Positions 1-7,570 are shown, counted from the stretch's first letter. The stretch: DNA of 11,317 nucleotides from Nitratifractor sp. (GCA_024762845.1 JANTGQ010000027.1:1-11317), one strand, 5' to 3'. The notes: generated by a model not told the origin, from the letters alone. A program made the numbers and translations.

Positions 1-1781
1 CAAGTAGCGAGCTCTCGAGCGATTTGGCTATTAATAAACTTAGTCAAGACAGATATGGCACTGCCTCTTTGGTTTATAGCCTGGTTTCTCTTATCTCGTC
101 ACCATACACAAAAGCTCCGTTAAGTATCGCTATCGATGCCAAGTGGGGAGCTGGTAAGAGTAGTGTTGTGGGTATGGCACAAAAAGAGTTAGAGACTCTT
201 GGTATTAAGTCTATGCTCTTTAACGCCTGGTACCACCAGGAGGAGAAGCACTTGCTCTCGGCACTTATGCAGGGTATGCTAAAAAACCTTAGCCCTCGAC
301 TACTTTCGTGGGAAAACTTGATATTTCGAACAAATCTTTTTGTGCGTAGAGTGCTGCTGCACCCTGACTCTCTTTTAGTATTTCTGCTCTTGAGTGCACT
401 GCTTTATCTAGCTTGGAGTGTAGATTTTAAGCTACCAGATTACTATGGAGAGTTTGCAAAAATACTCTCTGTAGGAGCATTTGGGCTCTATATCTTTAAG
501 CTCGCACAACCCTTTAGCGAAGCAACACGCTGGTTTGCCAAAAAGTATAAAACTATCTTTAGCTTCAAAAATTTTGATGCAGAGATAGGGCTTAGAGACG
601 AGTTTACCAACGAAATTAACGACTTTATAAGCCACATGGGGAAAGTAGTTATCTTTATAGACGATTTAGATAGATGTAAAGATGAAGATATCTTTAAAAT
701 TATGCAAACGGTAAACTATCTCTCTAGTATCAAAAATGTATTTATCGTAATGGCAGTAGATAAAGAGCGAGTTGTCGCAGCACTAAGAAGACACTACACC
801 ACAGAGCATATAAAAGAAGAGGAGTCTAAAAAACTGGCAGAAGATTACCTAGAGAAGATTTTTAACATTACAATAAAGATACCCGATACCTCTAGCCAAT
901 TTTATGAGAAGTATGGCAAAAGAGAGGAGAGCGAAAAGAGATGCCAAAGCATTAAAGAGCATGCACTAAGCCAGTTTATAAAACGTCTATGGGTGGGGTG
1001 GTTTGGCATGGGCTTATTAATTGCTCTGCTACTGTGGCAGCTCGATTTTGTCCGTACTACTTTGGATGATAGTGCCAAGAGGGTTAGCGAAATTGTGCAG
1101 CATGAGCGTAATACTACCAAAGCAGAAGATATAAAAAAGAGTGAGAAAGTAAATCCTGTAGAGCAGAACAATACAGATAAAACTAGAACAGATGTGAAGA
1201 TTGTACCACCAGCTCCAATTAAACCAGTAGAGAGTGTAAACAATAAAGCCTCCATTATACCAGCCAATATAGCAGAGCCAAAATGGTACGGAGATGTTGG
1301 AGCTATTGTGGCACTCTTGAGTATAGCCCTTATGCTCTTTATTGGTGGCTTGGTAATAGTAAGAGGCAGAAAACAAAAAGAGCAGTATGCAGCGCAAATA
1401 TGGGAAATAGTGGCAAAAAAGAAAAACCTTACACCCCGTGCAGAGAATATCCTTTTTAATAAAATTAACTTTTTTCTCTCGTTAGGAGAGAAGCGATATA
1501 CCGACAATACAACACTTGGTAACTTTTTGCAGTTTATTCGTTTGCGTATTTTTGATTTTGTACTTTTTATACTCTTTTTGTTTGTTGTAAAAACCGAAGA
1601 TGGCAGATGGTATAAGAGATTAAAAGAGAGGTTCTCGAAAGCTATAAAGTGCGCTTTTAACGCCGAGCTTACAACTATTGAGAGGAGTGACTTGGATATA
1701 ATAGAAGAGTTGCTAGATGGAAAAGATCTCTATGATGTTCGTTTGGATGCAATAGAGTTTACGAGTGAAAAAAAGAGTTAA
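1..1781 (+). CDS. KAP-family membrane P-loop NTPase (5' end cut by window edge)
   Basis: Residues are numbered from the in-window TTG at 24. A Walker A motif (WGAGKSS, 41-47) and a Walker B motif (VVIFIDDLDRC, 208-218) frame a hydrophobic pair (about 115-133 and 146-162). Next come a sensor-like strand (VFIVMAVDKERV), the KAP hallmark YLEKIFNITIKIP (275-287), and a second pair of membrane segments (322-341 and 425-446). A 'TPR...FNKINFF' block near 470-484 matches the C-terminal helical region of KAP proteins. Four membrane segments within and after the P-loop core are typical of the KAP family (Kidins220/ARMS and PifA). If the NTPase core is cytoplasmic, residues 342-424 form a polar periplasmic loop. 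The frame is open upstream of the TTG to the window edge and reads SSELSSD, which fits the family N-terminus, so the true start is probably outside and only a few residues are missing. The function is unknown. PifA excludes phage T7, so a defence role is possible but unproven. Confidence 0.85.
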   Translation, partial: SSELSSDLAINKLSQDRYGTASLVYSLVSLISSPYTKAPLSIAIDAKWGAGKSSVVGMAQKELETLGIKSMLFNAWYHQEEKHLLSALMQGMLKNLSPRLLSWENLIFRTNLFVRRVLLHPDSLLVFLLLSALLYLAWSVDFKLPDYYGEFAKILSVGAFGLYIFKLAQPFSEATRWFAKKYKTIFSFKNFDAEIGLRDEFTNEINDFISHMGKVVIFIDDLDRCKDEDIFKIMQTVNYLSSIKNVFIVMAVDKERVVAALRRHYTTEHIKEEESKKLAEDYLEKIFNITIKIPDTSSQFYEKYGKREESEKRCQSIKEHALSQFIKRLWVGWFGMGLLIALLLWQLDFVRTTLDDSAKRVSEIVQHERNTTKAEDIKKSEKVNPVEQNNTDKTRTDVKIVPPAPIKPVESVNNKASIIPANIAEPKWYGDVGAIVALLSIALMLFIGGLVIVRGRKQKEQYAAQIWEIVAKKKNLTPRAENILFNKINFFLSLGEKRYTDNTTLGNFLQFIRLRIFDFVLFILFLFVVKTEDGRWYKRLKERFSKAIKCAFNAELTTIERSDLDIIEELLDGKDLYDVRLDAIEFTSEKKS

Positions 1782-1823
1782 ACCCGAATTAAATTTTTAG
1801 GGGAAGAAAAACTTTTTTATAAC

Positions 1824-1837
1824 GCGCCTAAAGGCGC
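1824..1837. terminator. GC-rich stem-loop between convergent genes, possible bidirectional terminator
   Basis: The bases read GCGCC-TAAA-GGCGC, a perfect 5-bp stem with a 4-base loop, in otherwise AT-rich DNA between the stop codons of the KAP gene (1781) and the lipoprotein gene (1865). AAC and GTT flanks can extend the stem past one bulge. Reading the minus strand, the hairpin is followed after about 11 bases by a T5 run. Reading plus, no good T run follows. It is therefore a plausible terminator for the minus-strand operon and a weaker one for the KAP transcript. Confidence 0.45.
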
Positions 1838-1864
1838 TGTTCCAGGTTCTTGTTAAAAAGGTGA

Positions 1865-2482
1865 TTACTCTCCAGAGACTTTAAAATTATCAAACTCTGT
1901 AACTGAGTCAGCTTTTGTCCAGAGTCCTGTGTAGCCTTTTTGAAAGCTTTTGTCGTGGTGGTCTAGCAGCAGTTTTCCATCGAGGTAGGCTTGAATATGC
2001 TCTCCAACGGCTACTATTCGCATTGTATGGAACTTTCCGATTTTAGGGGGTTTCACACTTGCAGTAGCTATTTGGTGGCGGCTGCCATTTTTGAAGGTGT
2101 AGAGTCTATAGTTTCCCTCAAGTGCATTTGCTCGGACTATGTAGTAGTTATTGCTATCTTGTGCTCTAAAGACTATACCGCCACTTGCATCTGTCTCTCC
2201 AGAGATTGATTTAAACTCTACGCTGATATCGAGGTTGCTAAACTGCTCTTTCTTAAAGAGGATAAGGTTGTAGCTATTTTTGGTCTCTGTCTGTTTTAGG
2301 ACTCCATTTTTTATGAGCCAGTGACCACTTTTGCTCTTCCAGTTTTTGTCTGTTTGGGTGAAGTTTTGTGTTATTTGCTTTGTGCTTTTTGGGAGCTCTA
2401 TCTTTGAGCCAACTTTATCTGTGTCGCCACACCCTGTAAGTAGGGCAGTAGCAGTTGCAAGAGTAAGAGTAAACTTTTTCAT
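1865..2482 (-). CDS. DUF1080/LamG-like lipoprotein
   Basis: This 205-residue protein begins with a lipoprotein signal peptide: MKK, a hydrophobic stretch, then the lipobox LTGC with the lipidated cysteine at 18. There is no Asp at +2, so by the enterobacterial Lol rule it would go to the outer membrane; that rule may not hold here. The mature part (about 40-203) is a single jelly-roll domain of the concanavalin A-like/DUF1080 type. Visible hallmarks are GGIVFRAQDSNNYYIVRA (101-118), LYTFKNG (127-133), AYLDGKLLLDH (165-175) and GLWTKADSVTEFDNF (186-200). Such domains bind or cleave sugars, but no substrate or catalytic activity can be read from the sequence. It lies 20 bases downstream of yajQ and is probably the last gene of the operon. 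A strong Shine-Dalgarno supports the ATG. Confidence 0.8.
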   Translation of the reverse strand: MKKFTLTLATATALLTGCGDTDKVGSKIELPKSTKQITQNFTQTDKNWKSKSGHWLIKNGVLKQTETKNSYNLILFKKEQFSNLDISVEFKSISGETDASGGIVFRAQDSNNYYIVRANALEGNYRLYTFKNGSRHQIATASVKPPKIGKFHTMRIVAVGEHIQAYLDGKLLLDHHDKSFQKGYTGLWTKADSVTEFDNFKVSGE

Positions 2483-2489
2483 AAAGAGG

Positions 2490-2496
2490 CTCCTTT
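2490..2496 (-). promoter_or_regulatory. Ribosome binding site of the lipoprotein gene
   Basis: On the minus strand this reads AAAGGAG, seven bases before the ATG at 2482. It is one of the best Shine-Dalgarno matches in the window and fixes the start in front of a convincing lipoprotein signal peptide. Confidence 0.7.
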
Positions 2497-2502
2497 GAAG
2501 TT

Positions 2503-3006
2503 TTATTTAAAATTTCCAAAACTGAGTGGCGCTTTGAGGTCTAACTCTCTAACTGTTGCAATTACTTTTTGAAGCTCATCTATCTTTTTACCGCTTACGC
2601 GTACTTCGTCGCCCTGGATAGCTGGTGTTACTTTGAGTTTTAGATCTTTAATAGCTTTCACTATTTTTTTTGCTTCATCTTGCTCTATGCTATCGACTAT
2701 CTTGTATGTTACCTTAACATTGCCACCGCTGATGCCGTCTTGTTTAATCTCTTCGAGAGATTTTGGAGAGAGTCCTCTTTTTATCATTTTGCTAATAACA
2801 ATATCTTTAAGTGCATCTATTTTACTGTCGCTAGAGCTTGAGAGTGTTAAAACTTTTGCTTTATCATTAAGGGCAATCTCTACAAGTACCCCTTTAAAGT
2901 CGAATCGGTTTTCGACCTCTTTTTTTGCCTGCTCGATAGCGTTTTTCATCTCCATAAAGTCGAGTTTGGCACTGATATCAAAGTAGTGCTCTTTTGCCTT
3001 TGCCAT
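2503..3006 (-). CDS. yajQ: YajQ-family nucleotide/cyclic-di-GMP-binding protein
   Basis: This 167-residue soluble protein is close to the usual YajQ length of about 163. It shows the family landmarks in order: an N-terminal FDIS strand, a VENRFDFKG block (31-39), a central MIKRGLSPKSL helix, AIQGDEVRVSGKKIDELQKVI (about 129-149), and the C-terminal PLSFGNFK. YajQ proteins are two ferredoxin-like domains that bind nucleotides. Some members (for example in Xanthomonas) bind cyclic-di-GMP and act with a transcription factor, but the role in Campylobacterota is unclear. It has no signal peptide and is cytoplasmic. It begins three bases after the hom stop codon with only a weak Shine-Dalgarno inside the end of hom, which suggests translational coupling. 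Confidence 0.93.
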   Translation of the reverse strand: MAKAKEHYFDISAKLDFMEMKNAIEQAKKEVENRFDFKGVLVEIALNDKAKVLTLSSSSDSKIDALKDIVISKMIKRGLSPKSLEEIKQDGISGGNVKVTYKIVDSIEQDEAKKIVKAIKDLKLKVTPAIQGDEVRVSGKKIDELQKVIATVRELDLKAPLSFGNFK

Positions 3007-3009
3007 AGT

Positions 3010-4275
3010 TTACTCTACAATTCTTAGCATCGAAATATTGCCTTCGCCTACGCTCTCAAGGCTCTTTAGCTGCTCTATTGCGGCATTGATTTGGCTCTCT
3101 TTGCAGAAGTGCGTAGTGAGTAGAAGACGTACTCTGTTTTCTACTTTAGAGTCTCTTTGCAGTACAGAAGAGATAGAGATTCCACCATCAGCCAAAGTGC
3201 TTGTTACTGCAGCTAAAACACCCGGCTGGTCTAAAACTTTTATCTTGAGGTAGTATTTAGAGACAATTTCACTACTCTCAAGAAGCTCGAATCCGCTCTC
3301 TAAACCCTTTTTGTATCCAAGCATTGGACCTCTGTTTCCTCTTGCGATTTCGATAATATCTGCAATTACAGAGCTTGCCGTTGCGTCGCCGCCGGCACCT
3401 GGACCATAGAACATTGTCTCGCCAACTCTATCGCCAACTACACTGATTGCATTCATAACGCCATCTACTTTGGCTATGGCGTGCTTTTTAGAGACAAGTG
3501 CCGGGTGCACACGAATCTCTACACCTTTAGTGCTCTTTCTTGCAACACCTAACAGTTTAATTTCATAACCAAACTCTTTTGCAAAACTAACATCGCTGTT
3601 GCTGATTTTCTCTATACCTTCAATAAGTATATCCTCAGGCTTAGCGTCGATTCCATAGGCAATAGATGCCAATATTAAGAGTTTGTGCGCAGCATCAAAG
3701 CCACCAACATCAAATGTTGGGTCAGCTTCGGCGTAGCCTAGCTCTTGCGCCTCTTTAAGTACGGCGTCGTAACTTACACCCTCTTGTATCATCTTTGTGA
3801 GCATATAGTTGCATGTTCCGTTTAGTATACCAATAATAGACTCTATATGGTTGGCACTTAATCCATTACGCAGAGCCCCAATAATTGGTATTCCTCCAGC
3901 TACACTTGCTTCGTAAAAGAGTGGCAGGTCGCCTGCAATTTTTTGTAAGTCGTAGCGATGGTATGCCAGAAGAGCTTTATTTGCAGTAACAACACTTTTT
4001 CCATTTTCCAAAGCTCGTTTCACAAGAGCATAGGGCTCTTCTACCCCACCCATAAGTTCTACTACAATATCGATATCTGGGTTATCTATAACTCGGCTTG
4101 GGTCATCTGTTATCTCTATAGATACATCTCTTTTTTTCGCTAAATTTTTAACTACCCCAATAGTAGGTACAATCTCTACGCCGGCTCGTGCGCTGATAAT
4201 ATCGCTATTCTCTTGCAATATATTCGCTACGCTTGTTCCAACTGTTCCAACTCCGATAATTCCTACTCTAATCAT
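3010..4275 (-). CDS. hom: Homoserine dehydrogenase with C-terminal ACT domain
   Basis: This enzyme reduces L-aspartate 4-semialdehyde to L-homoserine with NAD(P)H, the branch toward threonine and methionine. Three parts are visible in 421 residues: a Rossmann NAD(P) domain beginning GIIGVGTVGTSV (5-16), the catalytic domain, and an ACT domain (about 341-420, starting YYLKIKVLDQPGVLAAV). The conserved TANKAL motif (97-102) is present, as is the family signature from A176 to K198 (AQELGYAEADPTFDVGGFDAAHK without gaps). D194 and K198 are the expected catalytic acid and lysine. The ACT domain points to allosteric control, probably by threonine; this is family knowledge, not visible directly. The ATG overlaps the TGA of the upstream aminotransferase gene as ATGA, so the two are translationally coupled. 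AGAGG precedes the start. Confidence 0.96.
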   Translation of the reverse strand: MIRVGIIGVGTVGTSVANILQENSDIISARAGVEIVPTIGVVKNLAKKRDVSIEITDDPSRVIDNPDIDIVVELMGGVEEPYALVKRALENGKSVVTANKALLAYHRYDLQKIAGDLPLFYEASVAGGIPIIGALRNGLSANHIESIIGILNGTCNYMLTKMIQEGVSYDAVLKEAQELGYAEADPTFDVGGFDAAHKLLILASIAYGIDAKPEDILIEGIEKISNSDVSFAKEFGYEIKLLGVARKSTKGVEIRVHPALVSKKHAIAKVDGVMNAISVVGDRVGETMFYGPGAGGDATASSVIADIIEIARGNRGPMLGYKKGLESGFELLESSEIVSKYYLKIKVLDQPGVLAAVTSTLADGGISISSVLQRDSKVENRVRLLLTTHFCKESQINAAIEQLKSLESVGEGNISMLRIVE

Positions 4276-5504
4276 TGTGCCTCTTTTTGCTTCTTTAAAT
4301 CACTTAAAAACTGTTTTATGTTCTTAGCTGCCTGGCGGATACGCTTTTCGTTCTCTATAAGTGCAATTCGCACATACTCGTCGCCATACTTTCCAAAACC
4401 GATACCTGGGCTTACTGCTACCTGTGCCTTAAGTAGCAGTTCTTTGGAGAACTCCAAGCTCCCCATATCTCTTGCAATTTCTGGAATTTTACCCCATATA
4501 AACATACTAGAGTTTGGTGTTCCAAGCTCCCAACCTGCATTGGCGAATGCCTCTATCATTACATCGCGGCGACGTTTATATTTGGTAATTACTTTCTCTT
4601 CGACTAAATCTGTATGCTCATCTAGTGCTACAGTTGCTGCCACTTGAATTGGGGTAAACATACCGTAATCGAGCCACGATTTAATCTTTTGCAGTGCCCC
4701 GACAAGTTTAGGGTTCCCTACAATAAATCCAACTCTCCAGCCTGCCATATTGTAACTTTTTGAGAGTGTAAAACTCTCAACCGCTACATCTTTAGCACCC
4801 TCTACCTGTAAAATCGAAGGAGTTTTATATCCATCAAATGTAATATCTGCATATGCAATATCACTGATAATATAAAACCTCTCACGTTTAGCTATCTCTA
4901 TAAGACGCTTATAAAAGTCGAGTGTAACCGTAGCAGTTGTTGGGTTATGCGGAAAGTTTACAACCAAATATTTTGGTTTCGGTACAGAGTTTTTTAGAGC
5001 ATGCTCCAGATCCTCTATAAACTTATCTTCATCAACTTCATAGTTTTGTTCATTATAGGTAAGTTCCATCTTTTCTACATTTCCACCGGCAAGTATAAAT
5101 GCGTAGGAGTGTATCGGGTAGGTAGGGTCAGGTACAATTGCCACATCTCCAGGGTTGGTAATTGCCTGTACTAAGTGTACATACCCCTCTTTTGAGCCCA
5201 TTGTTGCAACCGCTTCGCTCTCTGGGTCTAATACAACATCATATTTTTTGAGATACCAGTTACATATTGCCAGACGTAGTTTATAGATACCTTTACTTGC
5301 ACTGTATCCATGTGTGTGTGGTTTTTTTGCAGACTCTACAAGTTTCTCTATTACTGGCTCAAAAGCCGGACCATCAGGGTTTCCCATAGAGAAGTCGATA
5401 ACATCTGCACCCGCTCTTCTCTCTGCCATCTTTAGTTCATTTACAACTGCAAAGACATATTTTGGTAGTCTATCTATTTTATTAAATCGTATCTCATCAA
5501 ACAC
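4272..5504 (-). CDS. PLP-dependent class I/II aminotransferase, AlaC-like (often named LL-diaminopimelate aminotransferase in this phylum)
   Basis: This 410-residue fold-type I aminotransferase has its PLP-binding lysine at K249 in FTLSKSYNMAGWRVGF, N187 in NFPHNPTT, D215 in SDIAYAD for the pyridine nitrogen, and R379 in DEYVRIALIENE for the substrate carboxylate. Blocks such as EGAKDVAVESFTLSKSYNMA, IKSWLDYGMFTP, MGSLEFSKELL and VSPGIGFGKYGD match E. coli AlaC (alanine transaminase) as I remember it. In Campylobacterota the orthologue next to hom is often annotated as LL-diaminopimelate or aspartate aminotransferase, so the exact substrate is uncertain and I give no symbol. Co-translation with hom hints at amino-group traffic in the aspartate family. 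The start is GTG at 5504, supported by an AAGGAAG Shine-Dalgarno five bases upstream. It lies 16 bases after the RodZ-like gene. Confidence 0.9.
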   Translation of the reverse strand: MFDEIRFNKIDRLPKYVFAVVNELKMAERRAGADVIDFSMGNPDGPAFEPVIEKLVESAKKPHTHGYSASKGIYKLRLAICNWYLKKYDVVLDPESEAVATMGSKEGYVHLVQAITNPGDVAIVPDPTYPIHSYAFILAGGNVEKMELTYNEQNYEVDEDKFIEDLEHALKNSVPKPKYLVVNFPHNPTTATVTLDFYKRLIEIAKRERFYIISDIAYADITFDGYKTPSILQVEGAKDVAVESFTLSKSYNMAGWRVGFIVGNPKLVGALQKIKSWLDYGMFTPIQVAATVALDEHTDLVEEKVITKYKRRRDVMIEAFANAGWELGTPNSSMFIWGKIPEIARDMGSLEFSKELLLKAQVAVSPGIGFGKYGDEYVRIALIENEKRIRQAAKNIKQFLSDLKKQKEAQ

Positions 5505-5509
5505 TTTTA

Positions 5510-5516
5510 CTTCCTT
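5510..5516 (-). promoter_or_regulatory. Ribosome binding site that fixes the GTG start of the aminotransferase
   Basis: On the minus strand this is AAGGAAG, five bases before GTG-TTT-GAT. No ATG is available at this spot, so the site decides in favour of the GTG start. Confidence 0.65.
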
Positions 5517-5520
5517 TTCC

Positions 5521-6789
5521 TTACCAAGCTCTATTCTTGGTTACCTGTTTATATTCACTTTTACTAATCTCTTTTATACCCTCTTGTGATACTAAGAGGT
5601 AAACTCGACCCTTTTGCGCAAAACGCATAGCATCGCTGCCATCTGCTGTAATCTCTAATCTGTTATGCCCAGTAATTATGGCTAGTTTTGCATTAACAGG
5701 TAAATCTATCGTCGAGGTGATAAATTTATTCACTCTCTTTTGACTCTGTAGATTATAGATACCTAACCATAACCTTTTTGATAGTGGTTTAATAGTAATT
5801 TTCTCTAACGTGACAGTTGTTTTGTTACTCTCTACCGGGTCTTCTACAAACTCTGAGCTATTAGTCTCGTTGTTGTTAGAAGTAGTTGTCTCACTGCTAC
5901 TGTTCTCTACTCTGTCAGCCTGTGCCACCCCTTCCGTAGCTGTCTGGGCAGAGGTCTCGGTGCTACTTTCTGCAGGAGTACTCACAGTATTAGAGTTATT
6001 TTGCTCAACTCTACTCTCTTTACTGCTATCAGTGCTACTTGTTTGCGTAGAGCTATTTACCTCTAGTGTACTATTTTGGCTACTACCGGATGATGCACTC
6101 TCTGTTGCGACAGCTGCATCTTGGGTGGAGAGTGTATTAAACTTTGTGCTCTCGCTGCTTTGATTTTTTGAAGCAGCTGCAGGAACGCTATTTGTCGGGT
6201 TCGATGCTTCTGTAGAGATAAGGCTGTTTTCACTCTTTGCAGGTTTACTACTGTTATCGTCTGTTTTGGCTACTGTAGAGCTATTGGCTTCTACGCTAGT
6301 CTCCACTACGGCTGCAGTGACACTTTGGGCAGAGCTCTTTGCGCCCATTCCGAGTAGGTTTTTGACACTATTAAGTGTATCTTCAAACATTCCGCTTCCA
6401 TTGCTCTCTTGGCTCTTTTCGAAAGTATCAACTTTATGACCTGCAAAGTAGTACCATGTGGCATAGGCTAAAACAGCAAGCGTAACTAGTGTTATGAAGC
6501 CAGAGACAAATTTACTTTCGCTCTTAACATTGGCAACCCCCACTACATCGATAGGATTTTTGCTCTCTTTAGTCGTATGCTCTTTGTAAAAGTTCTCTGC
6601 TTCGGCACGTAGCTCATCCAGGTTTATATTATACTCTCGCTCCAATATCTTTAAAAAGCCAACTACCTGTGTCTTTTGCAGTTTCTCCCACTCTCTCTCT
6701 TGGAGCTTCTCTAAACTATTGATAGAGATATTTGTTTTATCACTTAAAGTCTGAAGTGAATACTCTTTAATTAAATCATTTAATGGCAT
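5521..6789 (-). CDS. RodZ-like HTH / single-TM protein with long Ser/Thr/Asn-rich periplasmic linker
   Basis: The 422 residues fall into four parts. Residues 1-65 are a cytoplasmic helix-turn-helix of the RodZ/HTH_25 type. A single membrane helix spans about 94-116. Residues about 125-325 are low-complexity, rich in S, T, N, E and A. Residues about 327-420 are a beta-rich domain resembling DUF4115 (WLGIYNLQSQKRV, then LPVNAKLAIITGHNRLEI). This order is that of RodZ, which links MreB in the cytoplasm to the peptidoglycan machinery, so a cell-shape role is the likely inference. I recall a matching gene (Cj0152c) at the equivalent place in C. jejuni. The linker holds seven D/E-X-N-X-S/T sequons (N130, N169, N179, N245, N264, N310, N322), all on the periplasmic side. 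The ATG at 6789 overlaps the preceding rlmB gene by 14 bases, with GGATGAG upstream, suggesting coupled translation. Confidence 0.83.
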   Translation of the reverse strand: MPLNDLIKEYSLQTLSDKTNISINSLEKLQEREWEKLQKTQVVGFLKILEREYNINLDELRAEAENFYKEHTTKESKNPIDVVGVANVKSESKFVSGFITLVTLAVLAYATWYYFAGHKVDTFEKSQESNGSGMFEDTLNSVKNLLGMGAKSSAQSVTAAVVETSVEANSSTVAKTDDNSSKPAKSENSLISTEASNPTNSVPAAASKNQSSESTKFNTLSTQDAAVATESASSGSSQNSTLEVNSSTQTSSTDSSKESRVEQNNSNTVSTPAESSTETSAQTATEGVAQADRVENSSSETTTSNNNETNSSEFVEDPVESNKTTVTLEKITIKPLSKRLWLGIYNLQSQKRVNKFITSTIDLPVNAKLAIITGHNRLEITADGSDAMRFAQKGRVYLLVSQEGIKEISKSEYKQVTKNRAW

Positions 6790-7462
6790 AACTCATCCTA
6801 TGTATAAAAATTGCCGCTGCTGCACTTACATTGAGAGAGTCAAAGTCTCTTTTCATCTCTATTTTATAAACCTCATCCAACTTCTCTTTTGCCCGTTTCG
6901 AGATTCCTTTACCTTCGCTACCAAGTAGAAGTACTCGCTTTTGCGCAAATGTCGCATCTTGCAAGGGCGCTCCTTCTAGGTCTGCTCCATAAAGCTCAAA
7001 ACCAACTTGTGAGAGCTCATTTAGCAGGTCCAAAATATTAGGAACTACTAAAAGTGGCAAATCAAGAGCCGCACCAGAGCTTGTTCTTGTAATTGCCGGG
7101 ATATTTAGCTGTGATACCCCACTTGCAATAATTGCATCTGCTCCAAGGGCGTAGGCACTGCGAACAATGGCGCCAATATTTCCGACATCTGTTAAGCCGT
7201 CGAGCACAATAATGAACTCCTCTTTTTTCAGAGTCTCAAGTGACGGCTCTTTAGGCTCTTGCATCTCTACAAGAATACCCTGATGGTTTCCACTGTGGCT
7301 CAGCTTCTGCGCCCACTTATTCTCTATCGTCTTTATTTTGGAACCAAACTCTTTAAGCAGAGGTTTGGGTAATAAAGAGAGCTTGTTAAGATAGATTGTT
7401 TCAATTTTTTCACCATGCTTTTGCAGTGCATAGAGGCAGGTTTGTTTTCCGTAAATTATCAT
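6776..7462 (-). CDS. rlmB: TrmH-family (SPOUT) 23S rRNA 2'-O-ribose methyltransferase
   Basis: RlmB-type enzymes transfer a methyl group from SAM to a ribose 2'-OH (G2251 in E. coli 23S rRNA). The 228 residues start with the small substrate-binding domain (MIIYGKQTCLYAL) and continue into the SPOUT knot. The three SpoU/TrmH motifs are present: LDGLTDVGNIGAIVRSAYALGA with the catalytic Asn-Ile-Gly and Arg, LLLGSEGKGIS, and DSLNVSAAAAIFIHRM with the conserved SLNVS. The length is near the 229-245 of the family. The exact target nucleotide cannot be read from the sequence. It is the first gene of the minus-strand operon and overlaps the RodZ-like gene by 14 bases. AAGG about ten bases upstream is a modest Shine-Dalgarno. 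Confidence 0.9.
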   Translation of the reverse strand: MIIYGKQTCLYALQKHGEKIETIYLNKLSLLPKPLLKEFGSKIKTIENKWAQKLSHSGNHQGILVEMQEPKEPSLETLKKEEFIIVLDGLTDVGNIGAIVRSAYALGADAIIASGVSQLNIPAITRTSSGAALDLPLLVVPNILDLLNELSQVGFELYGADLEGAPLQDATFAQKRVLLLGSEGKGISKRAKEKLDEVYKIEMKRDFDSLNVSAAAAIFIHRMSYAIK

Positions 7463-7570
7463 AAAAAATTTTACCTTGTTTTTGCTAAATATTTGACAAT
7501 AATCGAAGCTGCAAAGTGTGAAATCAGAAACGAATTGCTATATCTTATAAGCAGGAGCCTAAATAACTCT
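7463..7570 (-). promoter_or_regulatory. Intergenic region upstream of rlmB, likely operon promoter
   Basis: These 108 AT-rich bases separate the deacetylase stop from the rlmB start. On the minus strand there is a TATAAGATATAG stretch (about 7539-7550), a candidate -10 region, inside an imperfect hairpin (7536-7553). Nearer rlmB is TTGTCA (7494-7499). Campylobacterota sigma-70 promoters rely on the -10 box and often lack a clear -35, so neither candidate can be fixed. No strong terminator for the deacetylase gene is visible. Confidence 0.3.

Noticed and set aside
902..1507. 201-codon minus-strand open frame inside the KAP gene
   Set aside because: It is antisense to a clear KAP NTPase, shows no recognisable domain and has an odd Ser/Phe/Cys-rich composition; it is a shadow frame.
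4213..4647. 144-codon plus-strand open frame across the hom/aminotransferase junction
   Set aside because: It is antisense to two well-supported enzymes and has no motif or ribosome binding site.
5810..6163. Plus-strand Val/Ser/Leu-rich open frame opposite the RodZ-like linker
   Set aside because: It is the complement of the low-complexity Ser/Thr/Asn linker, which is free of stops in several frames because of its repeated codons.
5810..6420. Apparent repeat array in the RodZ-like gene
   Set aside because: The repetition is irregular Ser/Thr/Asn codon enrichment with no fixed unit or spacer, so it is neither a tandem repeat nor a CRISPR array.
7493..7498. Consensus TTGACA on the plus strand, possible -35 box
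   Set aside because: No -10 box follows at suitable spacing and there is no plus-strand gene downstream until 8524.
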